A stretch of 43,662 nucleotides of DNA from Nanobdellota archaeon (GTDB lineage Archaea; Nanobdellota; Nanobdellia; Pacearchaeales; GW2011-AR1), in contig JAQICZ010000011.1 in NCBI GenBank assembly GCA_027858295.1, forward strand, positions 1 to 43,662, read 5' to 3'. Position 1 is the stretch's first letter; the number at the start of each line of letters is the position of its first letter. The translations under genes and the position numbers were made by a program. The notes under the pieces are model-generated. The model was given only the letters and a program-made list of their open reading frames with translations, did no database searches and was not told where the DNA came from. Positions 25,930 to 33,432 of this stretch are shown piece after piece.

Positions 25930-26124
25930 TTTATTTTTTATTTCTTTGCAATTATGGCCAATTAAGAAACCAAAAATAGGTAATGCAAGATAACCAATGG
26001 TTGTAATAATAGAGAAGATTTGTGATTTATCCTCAGATAATTGAAAGAAATAAACACCAACAATAAAACTAGAGAGAATACCAGAGAGAATACCAACAAT
26101 CCAAGGTGAGATTATATCTTTCAG
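25918..26124 (-). CDS. small two-helix membrane protein with probable non-ATG (CTG) start
   Basis: Minus-strand frame of 68 codons reading LKDIISPWIVGILSGILSSF onward, with two hydrophobic helices (IISPWIVGILSGILSSFIVG; IITTIGYLALPIFGFLIGH) and a Lys-rich tail, so a small integral membrane protein. No ATG, GTG or TTG precedes the first helix. CTG at 26124 lies exactly 26 bp after the TATA box TTTATATT (26146-26153), the same box and spacing used by the two acetyltransferase genes. It is therefore probably a leaderless CTG start, or a gene that lost its ATG. Confidence 0.45.
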   Translation of the reverse strand: MKDIISPWIVGILSGILSSFIVGVYFFQLSEDKSQIFSIITTIGYLALPIFGFLIGHNCKEIKNKLKH

Positions 26125-26203
26125 AACAGCTAAACAAAACCAAATAATATAAACTTAACCATAAAAACTTTAAATAAAATATCTATTCTGGCTAATAATA
26201 CTC

Positions 26204-26262
26204 CATGCCTGGCAGCGCAGCGATTAATTCAATGTTTTAATAACGAACTTTAGTGAGTAATT
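26204..26262 (-). repeat. dispersed GC-rich 3' element, copy g
   Basis: GGCAGCGCAGCGATTAATTC is followed by TTTTAATAACGAACTTTAGT. It begins 5 bp after the stop of gene 26268-27119. Confidence 0.65.
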
Positions 26263-26267
26263 ATATT

Positions 26268-27119
26268 TTAACCTTTTAGTGATTTTATTACACTATCATC
26301 TAGCATTTTATAATTATTATTAGTTAATGGAATAACCCCTCTCTCGGCAATCATTGCCATTAAATCTCTATTAAAGGGATTTGCTGTGTCTACTCCCATA
26401 AGGCCAAACAATTGATAGTGATCTGAGCTATGGTCATTTACAATAGTTGACTTTTCTCCAAACCTTTGTCCACTAGGCATAAAGCCTCTTGTTATTTGAG
26501 GTCTTGATGGAGAATGTCTGTTTTTTTGACTCTCCCTTCCAGCTCTTGAGGTTTCCCAAGGCGCTCCAAGTTTATTGCCAGTCTGAATTACCGAATGTTC
26601 TGTGAAAAGTGGTTGTTTGTCTTGAGTATATTGGTGTAGTGTGTTTCCACAAATAAAAGAAAAGTCTTCATTCGCTTTAAAGCTGCCAAGAGGAAATAGT
26701 ATTTCTAATGCATTTGCTCGCCATACGGGATTATTTGGAACCGTGTGATTATCAAATATTTTTTCATTCGACCCTCTACGAAGAAAACCAGTTTCTTCAC
26801 CTGGAGCAAGTAAAAACAATTCTAATCCTTTTAGTCTATTTTCAAATAAAGTAATTGATGGAATTTTTGTATATCCCATAACATCTTCTGATCTTCTAGA
26901 CTTTCTAATTTTATCAGCAGATAAGGGGGAATACATTCGCCCTTTGGCATTCTTTATGCCAAAATTAAATTCAATATCATTCTGGTAGTTTCCATGCCGT
27001 GCGCCAGAGTTACAAAGATAATCCTGATATTCTTTTATTCCTTCAAAGGCATAATTAACAATTTTCTGATTGAACCTTTTTTCTATTTCAATATCTTTTA
27101 TACTGTAGTCTTTTTCCAT
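26268..27119 (-). CDS. hypothetical protein, 283 aa
   Basis: Soluble-looking 283-residue protein with no recognised domain. Notable segments: an Arg/Ser/His-rich patch (RAGRESQKNRHSPSRPQ at about 190-206), HYQLFGLMGVDTANPFNRDL and a Cys/His-containing HQYTQDK region. No transmembrane segment or nucleotide-binding loop. The TATA-like TTTTTTTAAAC lies about 25 bp before the ATG at 27119. It precedes neither an obvious operon partner nor a known pathway gene. Confidence 0.6.
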   Translation of the reverse strand: MEKDYSIKDIEIEKRFNQKIVNYAFEGIKEYQDYLCNSGARHGNYQNDIEFNFGIKNAKGRMYSPLSADKIRKSRRSEDVMGYTKIPSITLFENRLKGLELFLLAPGEETGFLRRGSNEKIFDNHTVPNNPVWRANALEILFPLGSFKANEDFSFICGNTLHQYTQDKQPLFTEHSVIQTGNKLGAPWETSRAGRESQKNRHSPSRPQITRGFMPSGQRFGEKSTIVNDHSSDHYQLFGLMGVDTANPFNRDLMAMIAERGVIPLTNNNYKMLDDSVIKSLKG

Positions 27120-27217
27120 AAATTTCCAGAGATTTAGTGTTTAAAAAAAGATGTGTGGCCTAAACTATATTTATCTCAAAAATCCTCTAATCAAACTTCT
27201 CTGTCAATCAAGAATAT

Positions 27218-27275
27218 CCCATGCCCACCAGCCGGATAATTTAATGCCCTAATAACGAGCTTTAGCGAGCAATTT
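27218..27275 (-). repeat. dispersed GC-rich 3' element, copy h
   Basis: CCCACCAGCCGGATAATTTA, then CCCTAATAACGAGCTTTAGC, just after the stop of gene 27279. The preceding ~40 bp (AATCCTCTAATCAAACTTCT region) is shared with copy j. Confidence 0.65.
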
Positions 27276-27278
27276 AAA

Positions 27279-27869
27279 TTATTTATTCAGTTCTTTAATT
27301 TTCTTCTTCAAATCTTTCTTCAATTTAGGAGCAATCTTTTTCCATTCAGACTTTAGGAGTCCATAAATATTCATATCAACTAACTTCTTTGAGATAGTCA
27401 TTTCGTGTGCTTTCCGTTTTGTTCCTTCTAGTTTATAGCCAAAGGCTCTTTGAAAGCTATTCGATGCTTTATTAGGAGCGATAACTTCTGATTCAAGTCT
27501 ATGTAGATTCATTTTAGTAAATGCAAAATCAAGTAATATAATTTTAGCTTCAGTAGCATAAGAATTATTTCTATGTATAATATCAATTGCAGAATATGTT
27601 TTTGCAGTTCCATCAATTTTGCCGGTCCCAAAGACCCCAATTATTCCAATTGGTTTTTTAGTAGATTTTAATTCAACAATAAAGCGATAACTTTCCTTAC
27701 CCCATTGCTTCAAGCTCATAGTAATCCACTCTTTTGCATATTTTTGTTTGTATGGGAAGGGTGCAACAAAATCTTCAATAGTTTTCTTCTCTGAAAATAA
27801 TTCAAACATAAATTTCCAATCTCCTTCTCTCGGCTTCCTCAAAATCAACCTCTCAGTTTCCAATTTCAT
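27279..27869 (-). CDS. GNAT family (RimJ/RimL-type) N-acetyltransferase
   Basis: About 196 residues: MKLETERLILRKPREGDWKF at the start is the RimL/RimJ hallmark. The acceptor region includes FIVELKSTKKPIGIIGVFGT, then the pyrophosphate-loop region YSAIDIIHRNNSYATEAKII and the C-terminal HRLESEVIAPNKASNSFQRA with FGYKLEG. Acetylates an amino group of a protein or small molecule using acetyl-CoA; substrate unknown. The ATG at 27869 is preferred over 27884 because TTTATATT (27891-27898) is 26 bp before it. It is a paralogue of the next gene (28094-28684). Confidence 0.85.
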   Translation of the reverse strand: MKLETERLILRKPREGDWKFMFELFSEKKTIEDFVAPFPYKQKYAKEWITMSLKQWGKESYRFIVELKSTKKPIGIIGVFGTGKIDGTAKTYSAIDIIHRNNSYATEAKIILLDFAFTKMNLHRLESEVIAPNKASNSFQRAFGYKLEGTKRKAHEMTISKKLVDMNIYGLLKSEWKKIAPKLKKDLKKKIKELNK

Positions 27870-28037
27870 GAAAATTAAACCCAATCAAATAATATAAACC
27901 TAACTCTCAAAAATCCTCCAACAATACTACCACGTCATCTCCAACCAACTATGCCCCCATACAAAAGTTCATAAAATCGTTTTCCAATCGATTTTAATTG
28001 TCAGAATTTTTGGCACACCATATTCTAAAGTGAATGG

Positions 28038-28092
28038 CTGTACGGAGTCGATAATGTTATGCCCTAATAACGAGCTTTGGCGAGCAATTTTA
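28038..28092 (-). repeat. dispersed GC-rich 3' element, copy i
   Basis: TACGGAGTCGATAATGTTAT is followed by GCCCTAATAACGAGCTTTGG. It begins 2 bp after the stop of gene 28094. The hairpin part is the GGAGTC type also seen at 3664-3674. Confidence 0.6.
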
Positions 28093-28093
28093 G

Positions 28094-28684
28094 TTATCCC
28101 TTTAATTTATCAATCTTTTTCTTCAAATCTTTCTTCAATCCAGGAGCAACCTTTTTCCATTCCGGTTTCAAAATTCCATATAGGTTCATATCAGTATATT
28201 TTTTTGTGTAAGGATTTAGATTCTCTTTTCTTTTCATCCCCTCAAAAGTTATTCCAAATTTTGCTTGCATATTTATAGACGGTTTGTTAAATGTGGCAAC
28301 TTCTGATTTTAATTTTCTTAATCCTAAGTCATTAAAACAAAAATCATGAATCGCAATTTTAGCTTCCGTTAAATAATATTTTCTTCTATATCTTTTAAAA
28401 ATCCAAGAAGAGAGATATCCTGTTTTATTATAATAATCAATATTTTTCACTCCAGATAATCCAATCACCTTGCCAGTCTTTTTTAGCACTATGATAAACC
28501 AATATCGTTTTTTCTTTTCCCATTCCCTGATACATCTATTTGTTAACTTTTCAAAATAGCCTTCTTTTTCTGGGCATGGCATAAAAAAATCTCTTATCGC
28601 AATAGTATCATTATTCTTTTTTAATATTTTTGCATCGCTCTTCCTCGGCTTCCTCAAAATCAATCTTTCAGTTTCTAGTCTCAT
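28094..28684 (-). CDS. GNAT family (RimJ/RimL-type) N-acetyltransferase, paralogue
   Basis: 196 residues beginning MRLETERLILRKPRKSDAKI, with GKVIGLSGVKNIDYYNKTGY, YYLTEAKIAIHDFCFNDLGL and RKLKSEVATFNKPS; the same layout as gene 27279-27869 and the same Lys-rich end (LKKDLKKKIDKLKG against LKKDLKKKIKELNK). The tandem copies also share promoter and downstream element, so the whole unit was duplicated. The ATG at 28684 lies 26 bp after TTTATATT (28706-28713). Substrate unknown; sequence divergence suggests distinct substrates. Confidence 0.83.
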   Translation of the reverse strand: MRLETERLILRKPRKSDAKILKKNNDTIAIRDFFMPCPEKEGYFEKLTNRCIREWEKKKRYWFIIVLKKTGKVIGLSGVKNIDYYNKTGYLSSWIFKRYRRKYYLTEAKIAIHDFCFNDLGLRKLKSEVATFNKPSINMQAKFGITFEGMKRKENLNPYTKKYTDMNLYGILKPEWKKVAPGLKKDLKKKIDKLKG

Positions 28685-28766
28685 AACCAAATATGCAAAA
28701 CAAATAATATAAACCTAACTCTCAAAAATCCTCTAATCAAACTTCTCTGTCAATCAAGAATATCCC

Positions 28767-28830
28767 ATGCCCGCCAGCGCAGCGGATAATTCAATGCCCT
28801 AATAACGAGCTTTGGCAAGCAAATTTTTTG
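28767..28830 (-). repeat. dispersed GC-rich 3' element, copy j (fullest copy)
   Basis: CCCGCCAGCGCAGCGGATAA, then TTCAATGCCCTAATAACGAG and a T-run. On the minus strand CCGC-TGCGCTG-GCGG can form a hairpin. Lies downstream of korB, after the heptamer tract. Confidence 0.7.
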
Positions 28831-28844
28831 TCTTAGAATCTTTC

Positions 28845-28872
28845 AGTAAAGAGTCAACCGTTAACAGTAAAC
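28845..28872. repeat. heptamer tract (AGTNAAC-type, 4 units)
   Basis: Four consecutive 7-mers of consensus AGTNAAC just downstream of the korB stop. The same motif, on the other strand, forms the tract inside korA (31028-31055). Confidence 0.6.
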
Positions 28873-28880
28873 GCTCTTCC

Positions 28881-29759
28881 CTACTTCCTATCTTTCCACT
28901 GCTTCTTGTCCTTAACCAGTCCCTTCAGTTGCCAGTGTTTATCAAGAATAGTTTCTCTCTTTACTTTATAGAATATTCCAGTATTGATTTTGTCGCCCTT
29001 CTTAATCCCGTTATAATCCCAGTCATCAATAAGTTTCATGGCTTTATAAAAATCAGTAACGTCGTGACTCTTTGGAATCTCATGAACATAATCTTTATAT
29101 CCAACATCTGGATGAAAAATAATACATGGTTGAATGATTTCAATAAACTTAAATCCCTTATGTTTCTTAGCTTCATTCAGAACCCATTCAACTTGTTTTA
29201 CATCAGCAAATACACGAGCAACAAAAGTTGCATTCGCACTTAAAACTAATTTCAAAGGATTAAATGGTTTTACAGTAACTCCTTCAGGTGTCGTCTTGTC
29301 AACAAATCCTTGTTCAGTAAGTCCAGTGGGTTGGCCAACAGTTAATGCAAAGACCTGATTGTTATGAACAATACAAGTAATATCAACATTCTCACGAGCA
29401 GCATGAACCAAATGACTAACACCTTCATTAAAACAACCACCATCTCCGATAAAAGCATAAACATCTAAGTTCGGATTACCCATTTTTATTCCAAGAGAAG
29501 TAGGTAATTCACGACCATGTAAAGTGTTTAAACCATTCAAATTGATATAATCAAAAATCTTTCCTTGGCAGCCAATTCCAGAACAAATCGCAAAGTCTTC
29601 TTTCGATTTCCCCTTCTTTAATTCTGAAGAAAAATAGTTTTTAACACCTGCGAGTATCTGAAAATTATAACATCCAGGACACCAAGTCATCGGAGTAGCT
29701 GTGTTAATGTTTGCCGTTTGCGGTTTGCTGTCTGCGGTTTGCGTTTTTTTTGCTTTCAT
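28881..29759 (-). CDS. korB: 2-oxoacid:ferredoxin oxidoreductase, beta subunit
   Basis: TPP-binding subunit that decarboxylates a 2-oxoacid and passes electrons to ferredoxin. Signatures: TPMTWCPGCYNF (conserved CxxC), SGIGCQGKIFDYI, LHGRELPTSLGIKM, GDGGCFNEG (TPP/Mg2+ motif GDG..N), NNQVFALTVGQPTG. Length about 292. ATG 29759 gives an ATGA overlap with the preceding small gene; the upstream ATG at 29774 is less likely. The N-terminal extension (KKTQTADSKPQTANINT) is encoded by a heptamer tract. Whether the substrate is pyruvate, 2-oxoglutarate or a branched-chain acid cannot be told; kor is used by analogy. Confidence 0.88.
   Translation of the reverse strand: MKAKKTQTADSKPQTANINTATPMTWCPGCYNFQILAGVKNYFSSELKKGKSKEDFAICSGIGCQGKIFDYINLNGLNTLHGRELPTSLGIKMGNPNLDVYAFIGDGGCFNEGVSHLVHAARENVDITCIVHNNQVFALTVGQPTGLTEQGFVDKTTPEGVTVKPFNPLKLVLSANATFVARVFADVKQVEWVLNEAKKHKGFKFIEIIQPCIIFHPDVGYKDYVHEIPKSHDVTDFYKAMKLIDDWDYNGIKKGDKINTGIFYKVKRETILDKHWQLKGLVKDKKQWKDRK
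29709..29743. repeat. heptamer tract (GTTTGCN, 5 units) inside the korB 5' end
   Basis: Five consecutive 7-mers of consensus GTTTGCN, encoding the low-complexity N-terminal extension of KorB. Confidence 0.65.
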
Positions 29760-29962
29760 TTTTTCTTTCCCCAAGTATTGTATTTAAATTTTGGATTATG
29801 TTTTAGGAATCTAAATATTCCAATTCCCATGATTGCAATCCCAGAGATAATAACTTGCCAAGCAGTCATTTCTTTTAATGAAATAAATCCAATTACTATT
29901 ATCATCATTCCTGCAAATAATAAACTTTCATCAACCATTTCTTTTGAATCCTTTATTGTCAT
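29756..29962 (-). CDS. small two-helix membrane protein within the kor operon
   Basis: 68 residues with two hydrophobic helices (LLFAGMMIIVIGFISL; AWQVIISGIAIMGIGIFRF) and a basic C-terminal tail. Its ATG overlaps the korA stop (ATGA) and its TGA overlaps the korB ATG, so it is translated as part of the operon between the two subunits. No homologue is recognised. It could tether the oxidoreductase to the membrane; that is inference from position and coupling. Confidence 0.7.
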   Translation of the reverse strand: MTIKDSKEMVDESLLFAGMMIIVIGFISLKEMTAWQVIISGIAIMGIGIFRFLKHNPKFKYNTWGKKK

Positions 29963-31467
29963 TTGAATATTCTCCCAAATTTTTTAACTAATTCATCACA
30001 CAAGAAAGGTCTTGCATCATATCTTAATATTTTATCTTTAATTAACATTCCAGTATGCTCACGGATAACATCACAAAGTTGACCAGTTGCATTATTCTCT
30101 ACTGCAACAATTTTATCCTTTTTCTTTAAAATTGTTCCAACTTTTTTCGGAAAAGGTTCCACATATAAAATCTGAATTGCACAAACATCCATTCCTTTAA
30201 TCGCGTCTAGAATAGCACCTTTAGGAGATCCCCAGAAGACAATACAATTCTTGGAATTCTTCTTTCCATAAATTTTGTAGCCTTCAAATTTCTCACATTC
30301 TGCTCTCAAAGCATCCCATCTCTTCTTTCGTTCATTAACATTTGCGATAATAACATCAGCATCCTCAGTTCCACTTCCAGTTGTCGGGTCTTGTTCATAT
30401 GAAGTATAACGACCAAACTTAGTTAAGTGTCCAACCTTAGTAATAACCGGCTTATGTTCAGTTGTATAATAACTTTCAGCTAAGTGTTTGTCAGAAATTA
30501 AAATTCCAGGAACTCCAAACTTTTGAGTCAAATAAAAAATTTGCGAGGTTATCTCTTGAGCTTCAACAGGATCTCCCGGGGCCAAAACTAAACGAGGGAA
30601 TTCTCCATGTCCAGCATGACGAGCCATGTGTAAATCAGCTTGAGCATTATAAGTCGCAACACCCGAGGCTGGTCCAGCTCTTTGTGCTAAATAAAAGACC
30701 AAAGGAATTTTAGAAATGCCACACATCGAGAGGGCCTCAGTCATTAAACAAAAACCACCACCACTGGTCCCAACCATAGTCTTTGCACCGGTAATTGCGG
30801 AGCCCGCACCTGCATTAGCAACAGCAATTTCATTTTCTAATTCTAAAACCAAATGCCCATATTCTTTCTGTCTCTGTGCCAGTTCTCCAAGAACAGCAGT
30901 CGCAGGAGTCATTGGGTAAGCAAAATAATTATCAATTCCAGATTTCACAGCACCTTCAGCAACGCCAACACTCCCGGAGGAAAAAGTTCTTTTTGCTTTT
31001 TGGACCTTAGGAATATTTAAGACCATAGACTGTTGACTGTTAACTGTTGACTGGTACTCGTATCCTCTTTGAACATCTTTAATGTTCTCCCCGTATCTTT
31101 TCATCTTCTTTAATCTTTTATCAAGTAATTTTAGAGGTAATCCTAGCGCCTTAAACATTCTTCCAGCAAAATACATATTAGCATCTTTACCTTCAATTAA
31201 AACTCCACCTTTCTTTAAATTTTTCTGGTGTTTATCAACAGTATTTTTATCAAGTGCAACAATAACATCAACTTTCGAATCGTGAGAATGAACTGGCTTA
31301 TCTGAAAAAGTCAAAACATTAAATCCATGCCCTCCACGAATTAAAGATTGATAATCTCTATAGTAGAATACATAATAACCTTCTTCCACTAAAGATTCCG
31401 CTAAAAGATGTGTTAAAATATTTGCACCTTGACCTGCTTTACCACCAAAAAGAATATTATATTTCAT
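29959..31467 (-). CDS. korA: 2-oxoacid:ferredoxin oxidoreductase, fused gamma-alpha subunit
   Basis: 502 residues. The gamma domain (about 1-130) has ILFGGKAGQGANILTHLLAE and RDYQSLIRGGHGFNVLTF. After a low-complexity linker (about 130-165) comes the alpha (pyrimidine-binding) domain: YPMTPATAVLGELAQ, LELENEIAVANAGAGSAITG, TSGGGFCLMTEALSMCGISK and PGDPVEAQEITSQIFYL, followed by the transketolase C-terminal region. With KorB it oxidises a 2-oxoacid to an acyl-CoA and reduces ferredoxin. No separate delta ferredoxin subunit lies nearby. The start has GAGGT 8-12 bases upstream and a TATA (TTTATAATG) near 31505, so it heads the operon. Confidence 0.9.
   Translation of the reverse strand: MKYNILFGGKAGQGANILTHLLAESLVEEGYYVFYYRDYQSLIRGGHGFNVLTFSDKPVHSHDSKVDVIVALDKNTVDKHQKNLKKGGVLIEGKDANMYFAGRMFKALGLPLKLLDKRLKKMKRYGENIKDVQRGYEYQSTVNSQQSMVLNIPKVQKAKRTFSSGSVGVAEGAVKSGIDNYFAYPMTPATAVLGELAQRQKEYGHLVLELENEIAVANAGAGSAITGAKTMVGTSGGGFCLMTEALSMCGISKIPLVFYLAQRAGPASGVATYNAQADLHMARHAGHGEFPRLVLAPGDPVEAQEITSQIFYLTQKFGVPGILISDKHLAESYYTTEHKPVITKVGHLTKFGRYTSYEQDPTTGSGTEDADVIIANVNERKKRWDALRAECEKFEGYKIYGKKNSKNCIVFWGSPKGAILDAIKGMDVCAIQILYVEPFPKKVGTILKKKDKIVAVENNATGQLCDVIREHTGMLIKDKILRYDARPFLCDELVKKFGRIFK
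31028..31055. repeat. heptamer tract (GACTGTT, 4 units) inside korA
   Basis: Four consecutive 7-mers of consensus RACTGTT encode residues about 138-147, in the linker between gamma and alpha domains. Confidence 0.65.
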
Positions 31468-31518
31468 TTAATCAACCTCTAAATAAAAAAGAGCATTTCT
31501 CATTATAAATGTTGTGGG

Positions 31519-32124
31519 CTAAAAGGGAGTAGAATCTTCATCAAAATCAAGTTCTAATTGTTGCTGACCATCAATTGTCCTATAAGCTCCTTTTAGTATG
31601 CTTAATCTAACTTTCGAAGATCCTGTTTCATCAGTAACCAATGCATTTGTTAATATTTTTTCAATATCTGAAGGCTTAATTCTTCCAATATTTCCTCGTA
31701 CTCGGTTTTCCCATAATCTTGGAACATCTGTCTCTACACCCTCATATAACATCAAATCATCTATTGTGTTATATGTGTTTTTACAAAACTCTGTTTGAGG
31801 ATTTAGCTTTTTCAAATTCCCAGAATAGGTCCCAATCATTTTTTGAAAGGGGGATAATTTGTATTTACTCTTTTGCAATAATTCATAAAATTTCAAAGAA
31901 TAGCAATTATTCGTAGGATGAAATTCCAAATATTTGAAATTCGCATCATCCTTTTTCCCAATAATAATTTTTGTTCTATTTATGTCTATGGGAGAGAGTC
32001 CATAGTCGGGGTCATCTTCCACAAAGCCATAAAAATATTTATTATCTAGAAATTTTATATTTCCCTTAAATGCTTCTTCCTGATAATTTTTCCTATTTCC
32101 AGTGATTCTTAATTCTCCACTCAT
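31519..32124 (-). CDS. hypothetical protein, 201 aa
   Basis: The start at 32124 (MSGELRITGNRKNYQEEAFK) is chosen because a TATA-like TTTTAAATTAAATA lies about 26 bp upstream; the frame extends 45 bp further through this promoter. The N-terminal half looks beta-rich (GNIKFLDNKYFYGFVEDDPD, INRTKIIIGKKDD), the C-terminal half helical, ending in an acidic tail (QQQLELDFDEDSTPF). No recognised family. It lies on the same strand downstream of the nuclease-like and glycosylase-like genes, each with its own promoter; a functional link is possible but untested. Confidence 0.6.
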   Translation of the reverse strand: MSGELRITGNRKNYQEEAFKGNIKFLDNKYFYGFVEDDPDYGLSPIDINRTKIIIGKKDDANFKYLEFHPTNNCYSLKFYELLQKSKYKLSPFQKMIGTYSGNLKKLNPQTEFCKNTYNTIDDLMLYEGVETDVPRLWENRVRGNIGRIKPSDIEKILTNALVTDETGSSKVRLSILKGAYRTIDGQQQLELDFDEDSTPF

Positions 32125-32274
32125 AGTTAGAAATAGGATATTTAATTTAAAAGAAAACAACGTCTCCAAAGTAGTGTTCCTAATGTATATGTTAAAATGA
32201 ATATTGCAATTAAAGCACAGGTCTAATCCAAGTAAGAAAGATTGTTAATTTATAATTATCAAATTGATTGTAAT

Positions 32275-33339
32275 CTAAAACAGAACAAACCCATCAATAG
32301 GTTCAAGTCCAGCTTCTTTTAATTGTTTGAGAGATTCCTCCCATGTTTCAATTCCAACTTCTTCAAACAATGAGCCAATCAATCCTTCAGCATTAAATTT
32401 ATTAGATTGAATTCTTCCAAATAAATCAGGGTCCAATTTATCATAATGCTCTTTGATGTAATTCTCATCTTTTGCCATTTTAGCATATTCCAATACAAAG
32501 TTCGTAGGTAAATCTACACAATTAGAAACCCTCTCCTGTATTTGAGCCTTAGCAAGTTCAGGATTTTTATCCTCAATTATTAATATTGGAAATTGTTCAA
32601 TCTTGCTTTTGTTTACTTTCATCCCTTTTGAGATTTTAGTTTTTCTAATAATATAATCTTCAGGGTTCATTCCTAGATTTGTAAGTGTTTCTTCTGGATT
32701 TAACATAATAGAGTTGATAGCTTTTGACTTGAATCTTGTTAGTTTTACATATGCCTCACCGTCATATCTTGATGTTAAATCCGAGTTGGAAGCGTAAGCT
32801 TGAAAAACCACACTAAGCGGCAATGATAGTCCGTATATGGTTTTCTTTCCTAAATCTGTAACAAGATTTTCTAACGGCAAATGAGAATAGTTCTTTTCAA
32901 GCTTATCTACAGCATGACGAAAGATATCAAACCTAATTTCTTTCCCATGTTTTTGATTGTTAAGGTGAATATATTTAGCAATTTGGGTGTCTACTAACTT
33001 TAGACATTCACTTCTATTTACCCCTTTGCTCTCTCGAAAATATTTTTTAGATGTGACATCTGGCTCAGAAGTAGCTATACTTTCAAGAGAATTATTTGAG
33101 CAATCGAAATTCTGCTGAGCTTTTATATCACCTCCATATAATCGTTTTGTAAATCTTTCATAAAAATTCCCAAGCTTGACCTTAATTCCCTCTTCTTTTT
33201 GCATCTTCCCAGGCGTAAACCCAAAAAGCGATTGTTGGAAGGGATAGGAAATGGTGGTGCTCTTAGCTCTAAGGGCACGACCTTCATAGTAATCATTCAT
33301 CTCAGAATTGTTAGCACTAAAGTCGTTTCTTTTCGCCAT
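32275..33339 (-). CDS. PD-(D/E)xK nuclease-like protein
   Basis: 354 residues. The segment TSEPDVTSKKYFRESKGV (Asp94, Glu103, Lys105 from this start) has the PD-x8-ExK spacing of restriction-endonuclease-like folds, preceded by KVKLGNFYERFTKRLYGGD, a YE-containing helix common at the start of such domains. The remainder (about 115-354) is helical, with FDIFRHAVDKLEKNYSHLPL and IIRKTKISKGMKVNKSK, and shows no known domain. ATG 33339 follows TTTTAAAG by about 25 bp (leaderless). Next upstream on the same strand is an endonuclease III-like glycosylase, suggesting a DNA repair or defence pair. Nuclease activity is inferred from the motif only. Confidence 0.5.
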   Translation of the reverse strand: MAKRNDFSANNSEMNDYYEGRALRAKSTTISYPFQQSLFGFTPGKMQKEEGIKVKLGNFYERFTKRLYGGDIKAQQNFDCSNNSLESIATSEPDVTSKKYFRESKGVNRSECLKLVDTQIAKYIHLNNQKHGKEIRFDIFRHAVDKLEKNYSHLPLENLVTDLGKKTIYGLSLPLSVVFQAYASNSDLTSRYDGEAYVKLTRFKSKAINSIMLNPEETLTNLGMNPEDYIIRKTKISKGMKVNKSKIEQFPILIIEDKNPELAKAQIQERVSNCVDLPTNFVLEYAKMAKDENYIKEHYDKLDPDLFGRIQSNKFNAEGLIGSLFEEVGIETWEESLKQLKEAGLEPIDGFVLF

Positions 33340-33432
33340 AAAGCACAAATCCTCTTATCTTTAAAAGTGATTGTTATACTCAAAAGCATATATCGTAAAG
33401 TTCCTTGTATTCGAAGTATAAGATAATAATAA

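Noticed and set aside
26268-28830. Insertion sequence bounded by the dispersed elements
   Set aside because: No transposase is encoded; the elements are oriented with genes and show no target duplications.
28812-29243. 143-codon plus-strand frame opposite korB
   Set aside because: Antisense to a clear korB gene; no initiation signal.
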